Shown: one piece after another, positions 23,315 to 33,610 of the stretch
How positions within the stretch are numbered: the first letter of the stretch is position 1
Layout: each line of letters opens with the position of its first letter
DNA from: Henricia sp. BOLD:AAB3569
Lineage: Eukaryota > Echinodermata > Asteroidea > Spinulosida > Echinasteridae
Length of the DNA stretch: 64,000 nt
Assembly: GCA_037783545.1 (NCBI GenBank)
Contig: JBBELK010000064.1
Span: 2,232,001 to 2,296,000, forward strand
Direction: 5' to 3'
Translations under genes and position numbers: made by a program
The notes under the pieces: generated by a model
The model's database searches: none
The model's input: only the letters and a program-made list of their open reading frames with translations
What the model was told of the DNA's origin: nothing

Positions 23315-23676
23315 GCGTTTTCCCACTAGACAAAATCTCGGGGGGGTGGCCCCGGGGCGACGCCGGGGTGAAAATAAGTCCCGATTCCCACTTGCAAGTC
23401 TCACCCCCGCGCCACCCCCCGAGATTGCTCATTCCCTGGGGCAAGTCCAACCCTGCTCGGGACCTGGGTTGAAAATTTTTGCCCCGGGGCAAGAACGGTA
23501 GTGAGAAAAGGGGCAGGGGCGAGTTCTCACTTGTTCAAGTGAGGGACGAGGTGCCAATCTCCAGGGTGAGTTCTGTGAATCGACGCTTGGTTGAACTCGC
23601 TGGTGAGTCACACTAGGGCGGCTCCGGGGCAGCCTCCGGGCGAGTTCGCCCCAGGGATTTTAGTGGCAAAAGGCCT
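23315..23676. mobile_element. GC-rich foldback abutting family G
   Basis: Starts GGCGTTTTCCCACTAGAC and ends TTTAGTGGCAAAAGGCC. The interior is GC-rich, with CTCGGGGGGTGGC / GCCACCCCCCGAG and CCCCGGGGC words. The ends resemble those of the foldback at 25565-26139. Confidence 0.6.
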
Positions 23677-24004
23677 AAAGACTTGTGACGCATCGTAAGT
23701 GCTCAAATCCATGGCAACTTGTCAAACCCTTCAAAAGTTTACGACGGGCTTCATTTCACAAAATATTTGCGATGCATTGTAACAATTAACTGATGATTCC
23801 GTCACCAAATAGGCAATCGCAACTTTGCGAAGGGTTCTGCCCAAAGATTGTATACGGTAGCGCCATGTAGTGTTCTGTCCACAAATTGCGACGTGTGTCC
23901 GTCATGTTTTGTTAAATGCAATAAAACCAATCGTAAACTTCTGAAGGGTTCGGCGATTCGCGATGGATAGAACATACATGTAGCGTGATCAACTACATGT
24001 AAAG

Positions 24005-24420
24005 GCATGTTCCCATTGGACTTTCTTTTCCGCTGCCTCGCGGGAAGTTACCGCTACCTTCGGTAACATTCATTCGTGTAATCTTCCCATGCGTTCCCAT
24101 TTGCAATTGTTTTCAGTGCCCATGCGGAAAGCTACCGCGACCTTGCAGTAAACTTTTGCCGTGCAGGCCCATAGTTTACTGCAGGTGTTCATTTTACAGG
24201 GCGAAACTGTTCCCATTGGACTTTTCGATGGCCCTGTAAAACTCCCGCGGCTGAGCGGAAAGTTTCCGCGGACTCTTTTACCCTGTAAGGTTTACATCGT
24301 GGTCGCGGTAGCTTTACAGGGACGCTAATTCTCCGTGCGTCCCCATTGGACTAAATTTTGTTACTCTCCCGCACAACCACGGGAGTTTTACCAAAATTAG
24401 TCCAATGGGAACACCACTTA
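24005..24420. mobile_element. Foldback with GTTCCCATTGGACT ends (family C relative)
   Basis: Ends GTTCCCATTGGACT and AGTCCAATGGGAAC mirror. The same word recurs inside near 24200 and 24340. Internal segments alternate with TTACCGC and GCGGTAA words. Confidence 0.7.
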
Positions 24421-24700
24421 AGTCGCCAGTTGTAAAAGTCTTAACCCCAGATAGTAGTCACACACAATGAAAAATAACCTATAGGCCCTAAACATATTTG
24501 GCAATTGCAAGCATTCCAGAATTATTTTTGTATAGTATGTTTGGTCCCGTTAGGGTTACATATTTCCCAAACAGCGATTTTTAAATACATTGTGCAGGTA
24601 AAATAAAAATTGACAACTTTGGACATAACAGAGCAAATTCCATAATGGGAAGGAATTTTTTTTATAGAAAACTGTGCAAAGTAAATAATCCCAAAAGTTC

Positions 24701-25049
24701 GGTGCTCTGTGAGTGCCATTTAGATACCGAGACAATTTATCTAACCAAGTTGACTTATAACGTGGATTGTGTCGACTTGGCGAGATGCCAAGTCGACTCG
24801 GCAAGATCATTTACATGTACCGGTACGTTGCTAAGTTAACCTAGATTTAATTAGTTGACTTGGCGAGATATTTTATGTCTCCAAGTGTGCAGCGTTATAT
24901 TTCATAAGTCAACTTATTAAATCCAGGAAGTCGACTTCTCAACACAAATTATCTTGCCAGCTCGACTTAATCCACGTTATAAGTAAACTTTTAAGATAAA
25001 TTATCTCAATATATCTAAACAAGTTGCATGGCACTCACCGTAGAGCGCC
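24701..25049. mobile_element. Foldback MITE with GGTGCTCTGTGAGTGCC ends
   Basis: The arms are about 80 bp. Left: GGTGCTCTGTGAGTGCC, then CCAAGTTGACTTATAACGTGG. Right: CCACGTTATAAGTAAACTT, then GGCACTCACCGTAGAGCGCC. The interior repeats CAAGTCGACT words. Confidence 0.78.
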
Positions 25050-25564
25050 GTACAAACGCTATACGTGTGGAGCGTGATATTTTACTGCAGAGAAAATCAA
25101 TTTCCTGGATTTAAAGATTGTCGAATGCGTGATTGTCGATTTCATTTCATGAAATGGCAGGTTCTTGTACGCACAATACCATTTTCAATAAAAACAGGCT
25201 TAACTCTTTAGAAATACAGCGATCCAAAAAAGGTCAACAAAAGAGGTTTCAATTCAATAACACCAAATAGTTGAGATATTAAACACAACGAAACCTGGTC
25301 AGGCATACCTGAAAATTTCGGAACTTTAGATCAGAACAAAACTGTCCAGGATAGCAAAATACATTTTTGTGTAACAGGGCAAGTCAGGGGGTTAAATGCG
25401 TAGCTTTACATTAGAAAAGAAATTTATCTGGTACAACTTTACAAGTTAGAAACGGACATATTTGGGGTGCAGTTTTGGGTGCATTTTTTGAGGAACTGGT
25501 AAATGTAGGCTGTCCATGCACGCAGTTTGTTAATTTTTTGAGTGGGTCAATCTCGTCACCAATA

Positions 25565-26139
25565 TGGCCTTTTCACACTACATCCTCTCAACCCGGGTTA
25601 AGTTCAACCCGAGGTGAACCCAAAGTCCGCCCGGGTTAAATCGCGAATTTTCAGCCCTGCATTCAACATTTGTTCACACTTGTTTCACTGAGGCGAGTTC
25701 AACCCCGAGTTGAACAGAGAAGATTCACTCTAATGCAACACCAACCCAGGGCAAGTGCTCTACGCAGTCAGAACTTGTACCACCGCACTAAATTTGGCGC
25801 AGCAGTCGCAGCGGCATACATGTACTACGGCTTCTCAGAGCTACTGTAGACAACGCCGAGAAATCCTTGGAGGCTGCAAGAATCTCAACCCGGGGAGACC
25901 TCAACCTTGCTCATTTCACACTACCATTTTCAACACGGGTCAAGAGTTTTAACCCGGGGCCAAACATCTCAACCCTAGTCCCTAGCAGGGTTGAGTTTAA
26001 CCTGGGTTGAAACCAATCTCGGAGTTCACGCAGGGTTGACATGGGGTTGAAAATGTCACTTTTTTCAACCCTGCGCCAACTCCACGTCAATCCCGCATCA
26101 GCTCCCAGATTTTGCGACACTGTAGTATGAAAAGGCCTA
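25565..26139. mobile_element. Foldback with GGCCTTTTCACACTACA ends
   Basis: The ends TGGCCTTTTCACACTAC and TGTAGTATGAAAAGGCC mirror. The inside is a series of self-complementary words such as CAACCCGGGTTAAG and CAGGGTTGAGTTTAACC, with TTCACACT repeated. The internal open frames are artefacts of this structure. Confidence 0.75.
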
Positions 26140-26823
26140 AATCAGAACACTGAGAATAATTTCACAGTACATGCAGGTAGTGCAAACACAGCAAGTCATA
26201 AGTTTTGTGGTCAATTTTTCAAAATCTCTAATCCTTATTTTTTTCAAATTTTAATGTAAACACTTCTCTGTAAGGAATGCACGCAAGGTTCATTTTTCAG
26301 ATTGCAGACACAGTTTAACTGCCAGTTTATGAGGCTCTGTACAATGTCAAGGTAATCAGGTTTTTATATCCAGTTGAAACTCAAGGTCCACTAGTGATTA
26401 AACTTTATTGCCAAAACCTCATTCTTTCCGGGCACTGTCACAGACAGAAAACACGGATGTGATATTCATCCTATATTGCAATGTTTATTGGTACTGTATG
26501 TATTTATGACCTGATTTAATCATTAATGGGAACGCTAAAAATTCTTTCACTTTTAACCATTTTCAGAGTGGATTTTTTTGAGTTGGCCATTATCAAAACA
26601 ATGCCAAGCACTTGCATACCATAGGAATGAATAATTTACTCCTAAATTTGGGTTTTTCCATCAAATATTCCTGCACAAAATTCATTGTAAAATGTTAACC
26701 CAATGCATTATTTGGGAAATGGAGAATGACAATACATGTGTGTACATGTATGTATGTTTGACTACCGTTTTCATGTCAAGTACCACATGCACTTTTCAAT
26801 AGACATAGTGCAAAGGTCATGAA

Positions 26824-27000
26824 AGGAGCGTGGCCAGATTTTTTCCCCAAAAAAATGTATTTCGTTCTAACCATGGGAAGAATACAGGAAATGTGCAATC
26901 TCAGAATGATAATGAGAAAAATAGGACATGATATGGTGTCAATTTTAATACCCATGGGAAAAATGGGGTCGTCCAAAATGTGATTTGCCGTCACGCTCCT
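26824..27000 (-). mobile_element. MITE family A, copy 4 (177-bp deletion form)
   Basis: Both family A termini are present: AGGAGCGTGGCCAGATT and CACGCTCCT then TTAA at 27001-27004. The left flank is TGAA. Only terminal blocks remain; the central block with GGATATCGTC and GCAGTGCAG is missing. It is a short internally deleted form. Confidence 0.82.
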
Positions 27001-27376
27001 TTAAATTCTGATGGAAAGATTATTATGCATGGACACCCTCTGAGAACCCATGCGCTTAAACTATGGAACAACTCTAAAAAAATTCAAGTTTTTCCTTAGT
27101 AAATTCATAACACTTTTCCCTCCTAATTTTGCATTTTTATCATCAACATTTCATAATTAATAGGAAAATCTTGGGTGTCAGTGTACGGTAATGAACCCAT
27201 GAACCCTTTGGAACTTATCCAATAGGTTTTGTGCATGGTGTTTCAAGCAGTGGCTTGGTGTGGCGTTCTAACAATTTATTGGTATCCTCAATTCATACAA
27301 GAAGTGAAAATACTCCCACACTCAAATACAAAGAGTATAAATTTAAAAAAGAGCAATTGCAGAATACCCTACAATA

Positions 27377-27583
27377 TACCTTTTCGGGGTTTTTCCGCAC
27401 ACAATGGAATTAGCATGATTGGTACAGTGGACCTTTGACATGTATAGACCAGTTCCTGATCCTATCGCTTATTGCAAAATGCCATCTAGCGAAAGTATAG
27501 AATCGGGAACCAATCTATATGTCAAAGGTCCGCTGTATCAATCGTGCTAATTCCATTGTGTGGAAAACCCCGAAAAGGTCTAT
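27377..27583. mobile_element. Foldback MITE with CCTTTTCGGGGTTTT ends
   Basis: About 70-bp arms mirror: CCTTTTCGGGGTTTTTCC, ACACAATGGAATTAGCA, GACCTTTGACAT against ATGTCAAAGGTC, TGCTAATTCCATTGTGT, GGAAAACCCCGAAAAGG. Almost the whole 200 bp is stem. Confidence 0.87.
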
Positions 27584-27739
27584 TCTAAAATGATCTTAGT
27601 GCACATGTATGCTTCTTTGTCTACATGTATATTGACTCGTTCTCGGACGGTACTTCCCTTTTTAAAACAATCACCCGAAGCCACAAACGACAAAGCCTAC
27701 CGAATGCCTCAATCAAGCCGGAAGTTGCGGGGTATTCAA

Positions 27740-27940
27740 CAATAAACCCTTTCATGGTTATCGACACCATGTTGTTCACGGGGCAGTTCCAACACGCGTT
27801 GCTGTGTGCGTGCGCAGATCGTATACGAATGCATTGTTAAGTCAATGTGCATTGGCTACGATCCGCGCACGCACATGGCAACGTGTGTTCGAAGTGCCCC
27901 GTGAACAAGATGGCATCGATAACCGTGAAAGGGTTTATTG
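27740..27940. mobile_element. Foldback MITE with CAATAAACCCTTTCA ends
   Basis: The arms CAATAAACCCTTTCATGGTT and AACCGTGAAAGGGTTTATTG mirror, followed by GTTCACGGGGC / GCCCCGTGAAC and GTGCGTGCGCAGATCGTA / TACGATCCGCGCACGCAC. Central loop near 27835. Confidence 0.87.
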
Positions 27941-28347
27941 TGCTAACTCTGAACTTGCTTTAATACACACATGAGACAAGATAAATTAAGTGGAAATTGA
28001 TATGCCTACGCCTACATGTATAACATGTATAGTACTGACTGTGACACTAGCTACATGTACGTCGTCAAGTTCAACACTGGTTCAACCGAACTGCCACCTG
28101 TCAACAACTCACTGAATACGTCTAGGTACCAACAGAGTTTATACACGCTCCACGCCATAGTAAATAGTTGGGAGCCTTGCCACTGCACGGAATTTTATCA
28201 GTGCATGGGCCCTACATCATGATTCATGCTAAAACCGAAATTCGCTAAAACGAGTGTCGGCTTAGTTTGGAATTTGTTCACGATAAAACCGAAAATGGAT
28301 ATAAATTTGTGTCAATTTACCTGCTTTCGGGTATATTTTATGCTTAC

Positions 28348-28745
28348 CTATATTGACAATCCTGATGTTCTGGTGTTCGAGGAATTGCAGAGCCACGGAG
28401 ACATTTTCCAGTTTTTGTGACCGGAAAGTGGGCTTGGGATTGTGCTTCGGTACCTTTTTCTGCGACAGCACCTGAACCAAAGCGATGAGCCTCAAACCGT
28501 CGCTCAGATCGGTGTCCAATTCGGTCATAGACTTGTTGACACATCTTAGATGCTCGTTGCACCATCGAGTAAAGGTGTTTTTCTGGATTTGCTTCCAGGG
28601 CGCGTTGTCGGCGAGATCCTGCTCTTTAGCCGCCATCTCTTCGTCTTCATCGGCGTCTGCCTCGCGCTTCTGTTCGAGATCATCGCCCGCAGGCCTTGCG
28701 GCCGCCCCATCCTCATTACTATTCATTTTGCCCTTTGAACCGGAC
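28348..28745 (-). CDS. FLN: Filamin-like protein, exon with N-terminal part of CH1
   Basis: This exon encodes most of the first calponin-homology domain of the filamin head. From an internal ATG at 28726 the product opens with an acidic and Ala-rich stretch of about 40 residues ([16 protein letters not shown], then [10 protein letters not shown]). CH1 then starts [20 protein letters not shown], with the conserved [20 protein letters not shown] and [20 protein letters not shown]. The donor is ATAG then gtaagc at 28347, leaving one G for the Asp codon continued at 3249. Upstream of the ATG is a good acceptor (cttttcattgacag before 28745), with an in-frame SGSKGK between acceptor and ATG. The exon can therefore be entered from an upstream coding exon, or the ATG can serve as start after a non-coding exon. 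Confidence 0.95.
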
Positions 28746-28894
28746 CTGTCAATGAAAAGAGAACAACGGAAGTTATTGTAATTCACAATGCCTGTCAAAC
28801 ACAGCATACATTTTTCGTTTTCCACTCGGCTTCGGGGCAGGTGCCGCGCCCATAAATGCTGGTTCCCGTTATTCATCGTTTAGTACGCACGGCC

Positions 28895-29145
28895 GGCACG
28901 TCATGACCACTGAAAATCACTGGACCGTATCTCTGCGCTTTTGCAATATGCTTTATGGCCCAGTAGACTACTGAAGTGTGAAGTCAGTTGCCAGTGTAAC
29001 TTGGTCTAAACATTCACTGGTAATCTGCAAACCATTGCTAAAGCGCAGGGAAACAGTTCACTTTTAGTGTCGAGTAGACCCAGTAATCAGCCTTGTGAAA
29101 CAAAGGGTGACGTTTTCACTTTAGTACTGTATATTTAGGGTCAAT
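28895..29145. mobile_element. Foldback family D, copy at 28.9 kb
   Basis: Left arm CACTGGACCGTATCTCTGCG, CTTTTGCAAT; right arm ATTGCTAAAGCGCAGGGAAA, CAGTTCACTTTTAGTG. Central TGTGAAGTCAGTTGCCAGTG and TGACGTTTTCACTTTAGTA words are also family marks. Relatives lie at about 31150-31255, 41265-41375, 45225-45420, 45700-45880, 52240-52350 and 53610-54075. Confidence 0.7.
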
Positions 29146-29419
29146 TACCATGGTAACCTGTCTAACTTATACAAAAAATACATCAACAAAAAGTTTTTAA
29201 ATACATGTAAACGGCAAAACTACTTTCAAGTAATTCTTCTTTGCTTGCAAAACATACATACTCTCCAGTGTACCAATTAAAAACTATTATATTTGCAAGA
29301 TTGTTATTATATGTTATATAAACAATAAAATGAAGATCTTTAAAACTTTTTTTTCCAGACAAATGCAATTGAGGTTGTATGAACAAGTTAACGCGGCGTT
29401 TGCCGAACCTCGCGCATTT

Positions 29420-29600
29420 TAAAGCCCCAATACATCGTTTGCAGTGACTTGAAACTGAATTTTACTTCATGAGTTGACCAGAAAAACTTGACTAAAGGTG
29501 TTGATAGCAATGGTAACAAACACCACATGATTTTTTTTTCTGTGTAAAATGGTACCTTTGTGGGAGAAATTACCAACTGATGTGCCTAAATTTCTTTAGT
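29420..29600 (-). mobile_element. MITE family E, truncated copy at 29.4 kb
   Basis: Begins AAAGCCCCAATACATCG, then ATGAGTTGACCAGAAAAAC, and GGTACCTTTGTGGGAGAAAT, TACCAACTGA. Stops after that block; the GTCTGCAGAC part is missing. Confidence 0.7.
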
Positions 29601-31149
29601 TATGTTGTTATTGTTGTTGTTAATTTTATGGATCTTCGGCAACTAAGGCCCTTTATGCCATCAACTAAGGCCCTTAATGCCATCAACTATACGGTTTTAG
29701 CTTTAACTATACTTTATGATTAACAATGACGAAGAAGGAGATGCAGTTTTAGAAGTGGGAGGTAAACCCTCAGAGAAATCCCCTGCTTTTTGGGGGAGGG
29801 GGGGGGGGGGGGTGGGGGGGGAACCCACGCGGTCTTTAAGTTATGACACTGTTCCTGTTTTTTAAAGTTTTCCAATCACGTAATCTGTCTTTAAGTTAGT
29901 ACATATATTAGGCGTGTGGTCCCGAGACTCGGTGGGAAAGCAATTTGTACATACATTCCTGAATATCAATTAGGGGGCGTGTACATCCATACCACCTGTT
30001 AACCCGTGTAGTGAATGTGATTCATACTCATTTCAACACGCAGTTGTACATTTTGTATGTAAACTCGATGGAATGTGGGGTTTTCAACATGTTGCTAACT
30101 CTGTCTGAAGGGTGTCCCATCGGAAGTGTGGAATTCCAACAAATATCCCACTGAAGGTCGATCACAAAGGATAGACGTCACAAGAAACTGAAAAAAACAA
30201 ATAGTCTCTAGCCTTGCCTTATATACATTCCAAATTATCACCCACATTTCTGTTTTTATTATTTCTAAAGACAAATTTCATTTGGAGACAACAATAAATG
30301 AACAACACTTCATATTGTACTGGCGAGGAACAATCTAGAAATTGTAAAAAAACAACAACAAAAACAAAAACAAAAACAGTAATTTGGCCAATTTACAAAG
30401 TATAATGTTTACACAGGCACAACAAAGTTACACAGCGCACCGCTGTCGATGGTGCACATTTTTTAAGGAGCTTAATTGTTTCATTGTAAGCTGTCACTTC
30501 ATCAGACAGTGTATGGAGGTAGAACAATTCGAATTTCAACTTCAAGTTGTTTGAAGGCTTTAATTGTTGTATTTTTAATGCGATTACATATTTCTGGGAA
30601 AAATTGCTGCTTCATTAGGTAGGCCTGTATGCCATATCCGCGGCGAGACAATGCGATAAGTTAGGCCTATTTAGGCCTACATTTTTGTTTCTGTATTAAA
30701 TTTGATTATTTGGGTTTTCTTATTTTACTTGAATAACTGATTTGCACGAGAACTCACGGTTAGTTTATATCTGCCCTTTCCTATGCCCCTACAAATTGTC
30801 TGGTTCTCAAAACGCCCATAAAAAAGCGCATAATTATCTAAACAATACATCATTGTTTTAGGCCAATTGTTCGCGTTTGAAATTTAAACTCCAAGAACTT
30901 TACTTTATGCGGCACCAGAAGCAAAATTCGTGAAGCACAAACAAATCTTCATGGAGCCGATGGCATTTCAAAGTCAAAGTGCGTAGACGATGGCAAAAAA
31001 AAAACACACGCTGCTGAGTTTGTCTTCTCTGACGTCACTGAGGACCGAGTGACTCAAAGAAAGTGGGAGTTTTTCAAACATTCAAGTTTATGCTATATAA
31101 GTGAAATCGTCAACTTTTGTATGTTGCCAGAGTTACCGGGGTTATACAC

Positions 31150-31255
31150 CTAAAACCAGTGAACTGTTTCTCTGCGCTTTAGCAATGGACATTTCATAAT
31201 ATTAAGACCCAGTAACTCTGGTATAAACTGACGTCACACTTTAGATGTCTCGACC
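31150..31255. mobile_element. Foldback family D fragment at 31.2 kb
   Basis: Contains CCTAAAACCAGTGAACTG, TTTCTCTGCGCTTTAGCAAT and GACGTCACACTTTAGA, one arm and centre of the family D element. Confidence 0.6.
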
Positions 31256-31266
31256 TCGTTGACGCA

Positions 31267-31522
31267 TTTGAACGGTTCAATCGTGTCCCCCGAATCAGAG
31301 TGCAAAGTGCAAACTGCTTATTAGAAAGGTGCCAGACTACTCATGATGCGTTACAAGCCTCGTCTCCAGAGAGGTATGAAACGCATAGTATGTAACTGGC
31401 ACCCTTCCAATCTTCAACAGAGGTTTGGAACGCATAGTACGTATACTGGCACCTTTCCAATCGACAATTTGCACTCTACAGATACTAGAACTGATTCAGG
31501 GGACACGATTGAATCGTTCAAA
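31267..31522. mobile_element. Foldback MITE with TTTGAACGGTTCAATCGTG ends
   Basis: The ends TTTGAACGGTTCAATCGTG, TCCCC and GGGGA, CACGATTGAATCGTTCAAA mirror. The interior carries three GAAACGCATAGTA / GGTGCCAG-like units as direct and inverted repeats. Confidence 0.78.
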
Positions 31523-31999
31523 CGTGTGAATAGGGTCTATAGGGCTGATCCGCAGCCGTCGCGTAAGTGGAGCTGGGGGACGGCCCCGGGTTATCGTCGT
31601 CGTTTATAATACCATGTTAACACCGTATAACGTTATTATTCAACCAGTGATCGGCTTTAGTTGTCAGCATGACAAAAAGGTTAGAATTTGTTCATAAATT
31701 ATTTACATAATGAACTATGAAGGTCACAAAGGTCTTGTCGTCAAAACAGGGCAAGGCATTATAAAACATAACTGTTTTATTTGTGACTCTTCAATGTTAA
31801 ACTAGTATGGAATGTTATCTGCCGAAAGTTCATTTTGTCTTTTGCTTTTTCAGCAGTTTGTTTTATGTTCACCTTGGCCTATGTCACGAACGGAATGTTA
31901 TTTTATAGATCTCTTGTAAGTTTTTCATGTAGGCCTAATGCAGATTGACCCAGATTATCCTTGGTGTCCGCAAATGGTCCGACCAATCACAACAGAGCT

Positions 32000-32290
32000 A
32001 GCAGACGGCGCACACATATAGGACATCAATATTCTGCCCATACGTTGTACGCGGTGTTCCGGGTTAATTTTTTGTTTCAAGGCCGGGCGATTCGCTGTTC
32101 AAAGGTAAGAAAGCGAATTTGTATGAATATATGACATCTCTGTATCACTGGCCTTTTACTAAGTGCGTGCTACAGTAACTGTCGACCCTGAAACATGAAT
32201 ACCTTTGAGTTTTCTCCAATGAATATGTGCTTTCCGTTGAAAGTCCTATTGGTTTGTGCGTTGTGTGTCGCCATTTTGATGATAGCGTGT
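32000..32290 (-). mobile_element. Repeat family I, copy 2 (inverted)
   Basis: Contains GACCAATCACAACAGAGCTAG, CAGTAACTGTCGACCCTGAA, TGAATACCTTTGAGTTTTCTC and AGTCCTATTGGTTTGTGCG. These are complements or variants of the family I blocks at 11600-12060 and 57020-57450. Confidence 0.6.
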
Positions 32291-32865
32291 GAGGCATAGC
32301 AACAAAATCCAAGAGATTGGGCAATCTCGGAACTATGCATTTGACAGTTCAGTTAGCCCCTCGTAGCTCAGTCCTCCACGTTACCGTATTTGTCTGCACA
32401 CAGATTTACACAACGCCAAAGGCACGCCTGATCACTGCTCTGTTCTGCCTGAGAAGGGCATCTGAGATCACAGGGAATTTCCACCCTGCTAAGCGCCGTT
32501 ACAATCCCCTGAGGAAATGCACGCAAATCTGTGAAGTTAGGCGACAATTTCTATGCTTTCCAAAAATTTGATGGCTTTTTGTTCTTCATGACTATATACC
32601 CCTTCCTACCGAAATTTCCAGCGACGTTTTTATTTACTCCGCAGTTGTTTAAAGTAATAACATATATAGGGATGCATAATGCATCACCAACGCGGATACA
32701 GCCAGCGCAACTGAGTATTACACTTTACTGTGTAAACTTACATAAAAAAGTCCAGTGATGTTGTAGATCTGGTAATTTTGTGAAATGGACTTAGGAATGG
32801 CCCACTCAAGATCACAGACCTAACACCACTGGTCTTATTTTTTTCTTGTAGGGACATCTTAAGTA

Positions 32866-33083
32866 ATCAGTGCACTGTTTTATGTAATAACCGGATAAAT
32901 TAGTTTACAAACCATCGGTGGTTTTATGACGATTTCCTTGAAAATATACGAATTAAAGTGAGAGCGCGAAATTTCAGAATGGTAATGAGAAAAATATAAC
33001 AAATGATATGCATTGAGTGTCAAAATCTCAACACCGTCCAGGGGAAAAGTGGTGGCTCAAAAATGTGACCTGGACACGCTCCG
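32866..33083 (-). mobile_element. MITE family A, copy 5
   Basis: Inverted order: TAGTTTACAAACCATCGG, GACGATTTCCTTGAAAATA, TCAAAATCTCAACACCGTCC, ATGTGACCTGGACACGCTCCG, then TTAA at 33084-33087. The distal terminus is truncated. Confidence 0.75.
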
Positions 33084-33369
33084 TTAACATAATTTCTATT
33101 GAGGACCCTATATGTTCAACATGGATCATTGGCTCATCATGGATCATCCTCCCAACCGCTAAGTACGGGTCCTCCGAAGAGACGTTTTCTGAAAAAGTTA
33201 ATATTGATCTACATTGCACATGCTCTGGGATTTTGTATTGTAAATCTATCATTCGCACATCCGAATTGAAAATAACCCGAACGAGGACATTCCCCTTGGC
33301 CAAAAAGAAACCCTAAACGAGATCAGTGACACAAAACACAATGACCTCAAATCTTCTTAACTAGTTGTT

Positions 33370-33610
33370 AAAGGCAATTTGCAGATGAATTTGTTTTTAA
33401 CGAAATCTAGGAACAGCATTACATAACTAAAGAATGATGTTGTTGCTTTGTAGAATTTTTAGCCACATAGATGGCTTTGCAGTAATACTTCAGAAATTCT
33501 TAAAAATCCATACACGTTTTGTGTGTGTGTGTTGAATATATGGTACAAAAAATCATTTACAGATGATTTTTTTAAAAGAGCACCTTCGGCAATTTCACCC
33601 ATGACAAAGG
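33370..33610 (+). mobile_element. MITE family E, copy at 33.4 kb
   Basis: Blocks GGAACAGCATTACATAACTA, AAGAATGATGTTG, AGCCACATAGATGGC and ATCCATACACGTTTTGTGTG, then GGCAATTTCACCCATGACAA, in family order. The right part is lost. Confidence 0.65.

Larger units (their letters stand above)
3250..28347. other. Giant filamin intron of about 25 kb within CH1
   Basis: This single intron splits the CH1 coding sequence. I found no convincing exon on either strand inside it; open frames are short and lack domain signatures. It is filled with MITEs, foldbacks and two SINEs, listed individually. Stretches at 3560-3830, 4000-4560, 5300-6110, 6270-7390, 8120-8880, 13030-13940, 14520-15240, 15330-16380 and 17520-18170 are AT-rich with scattered TACATGTA words, and nothing else was recognised there. 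Confidence 0.8.

Noticed and set aside
23193-23501. 102-codon plus-strand frame
   Set aside because: It spans the interior and arm of MITE family G and the adjoining GC-rich foldback.
25755-26120. Plus- and minus-strand frames with repeated NPG/FQPRLN motifs
   Set aside because: They derive from the self-complementary CAACCCGGG words of a foldback element.
28485-28781. Plus-strand 98-codon frame over the filamin CH1 exon
   Set aside because: It is opposite a well-supported CH1 coding exon and has no domain signal of its own.
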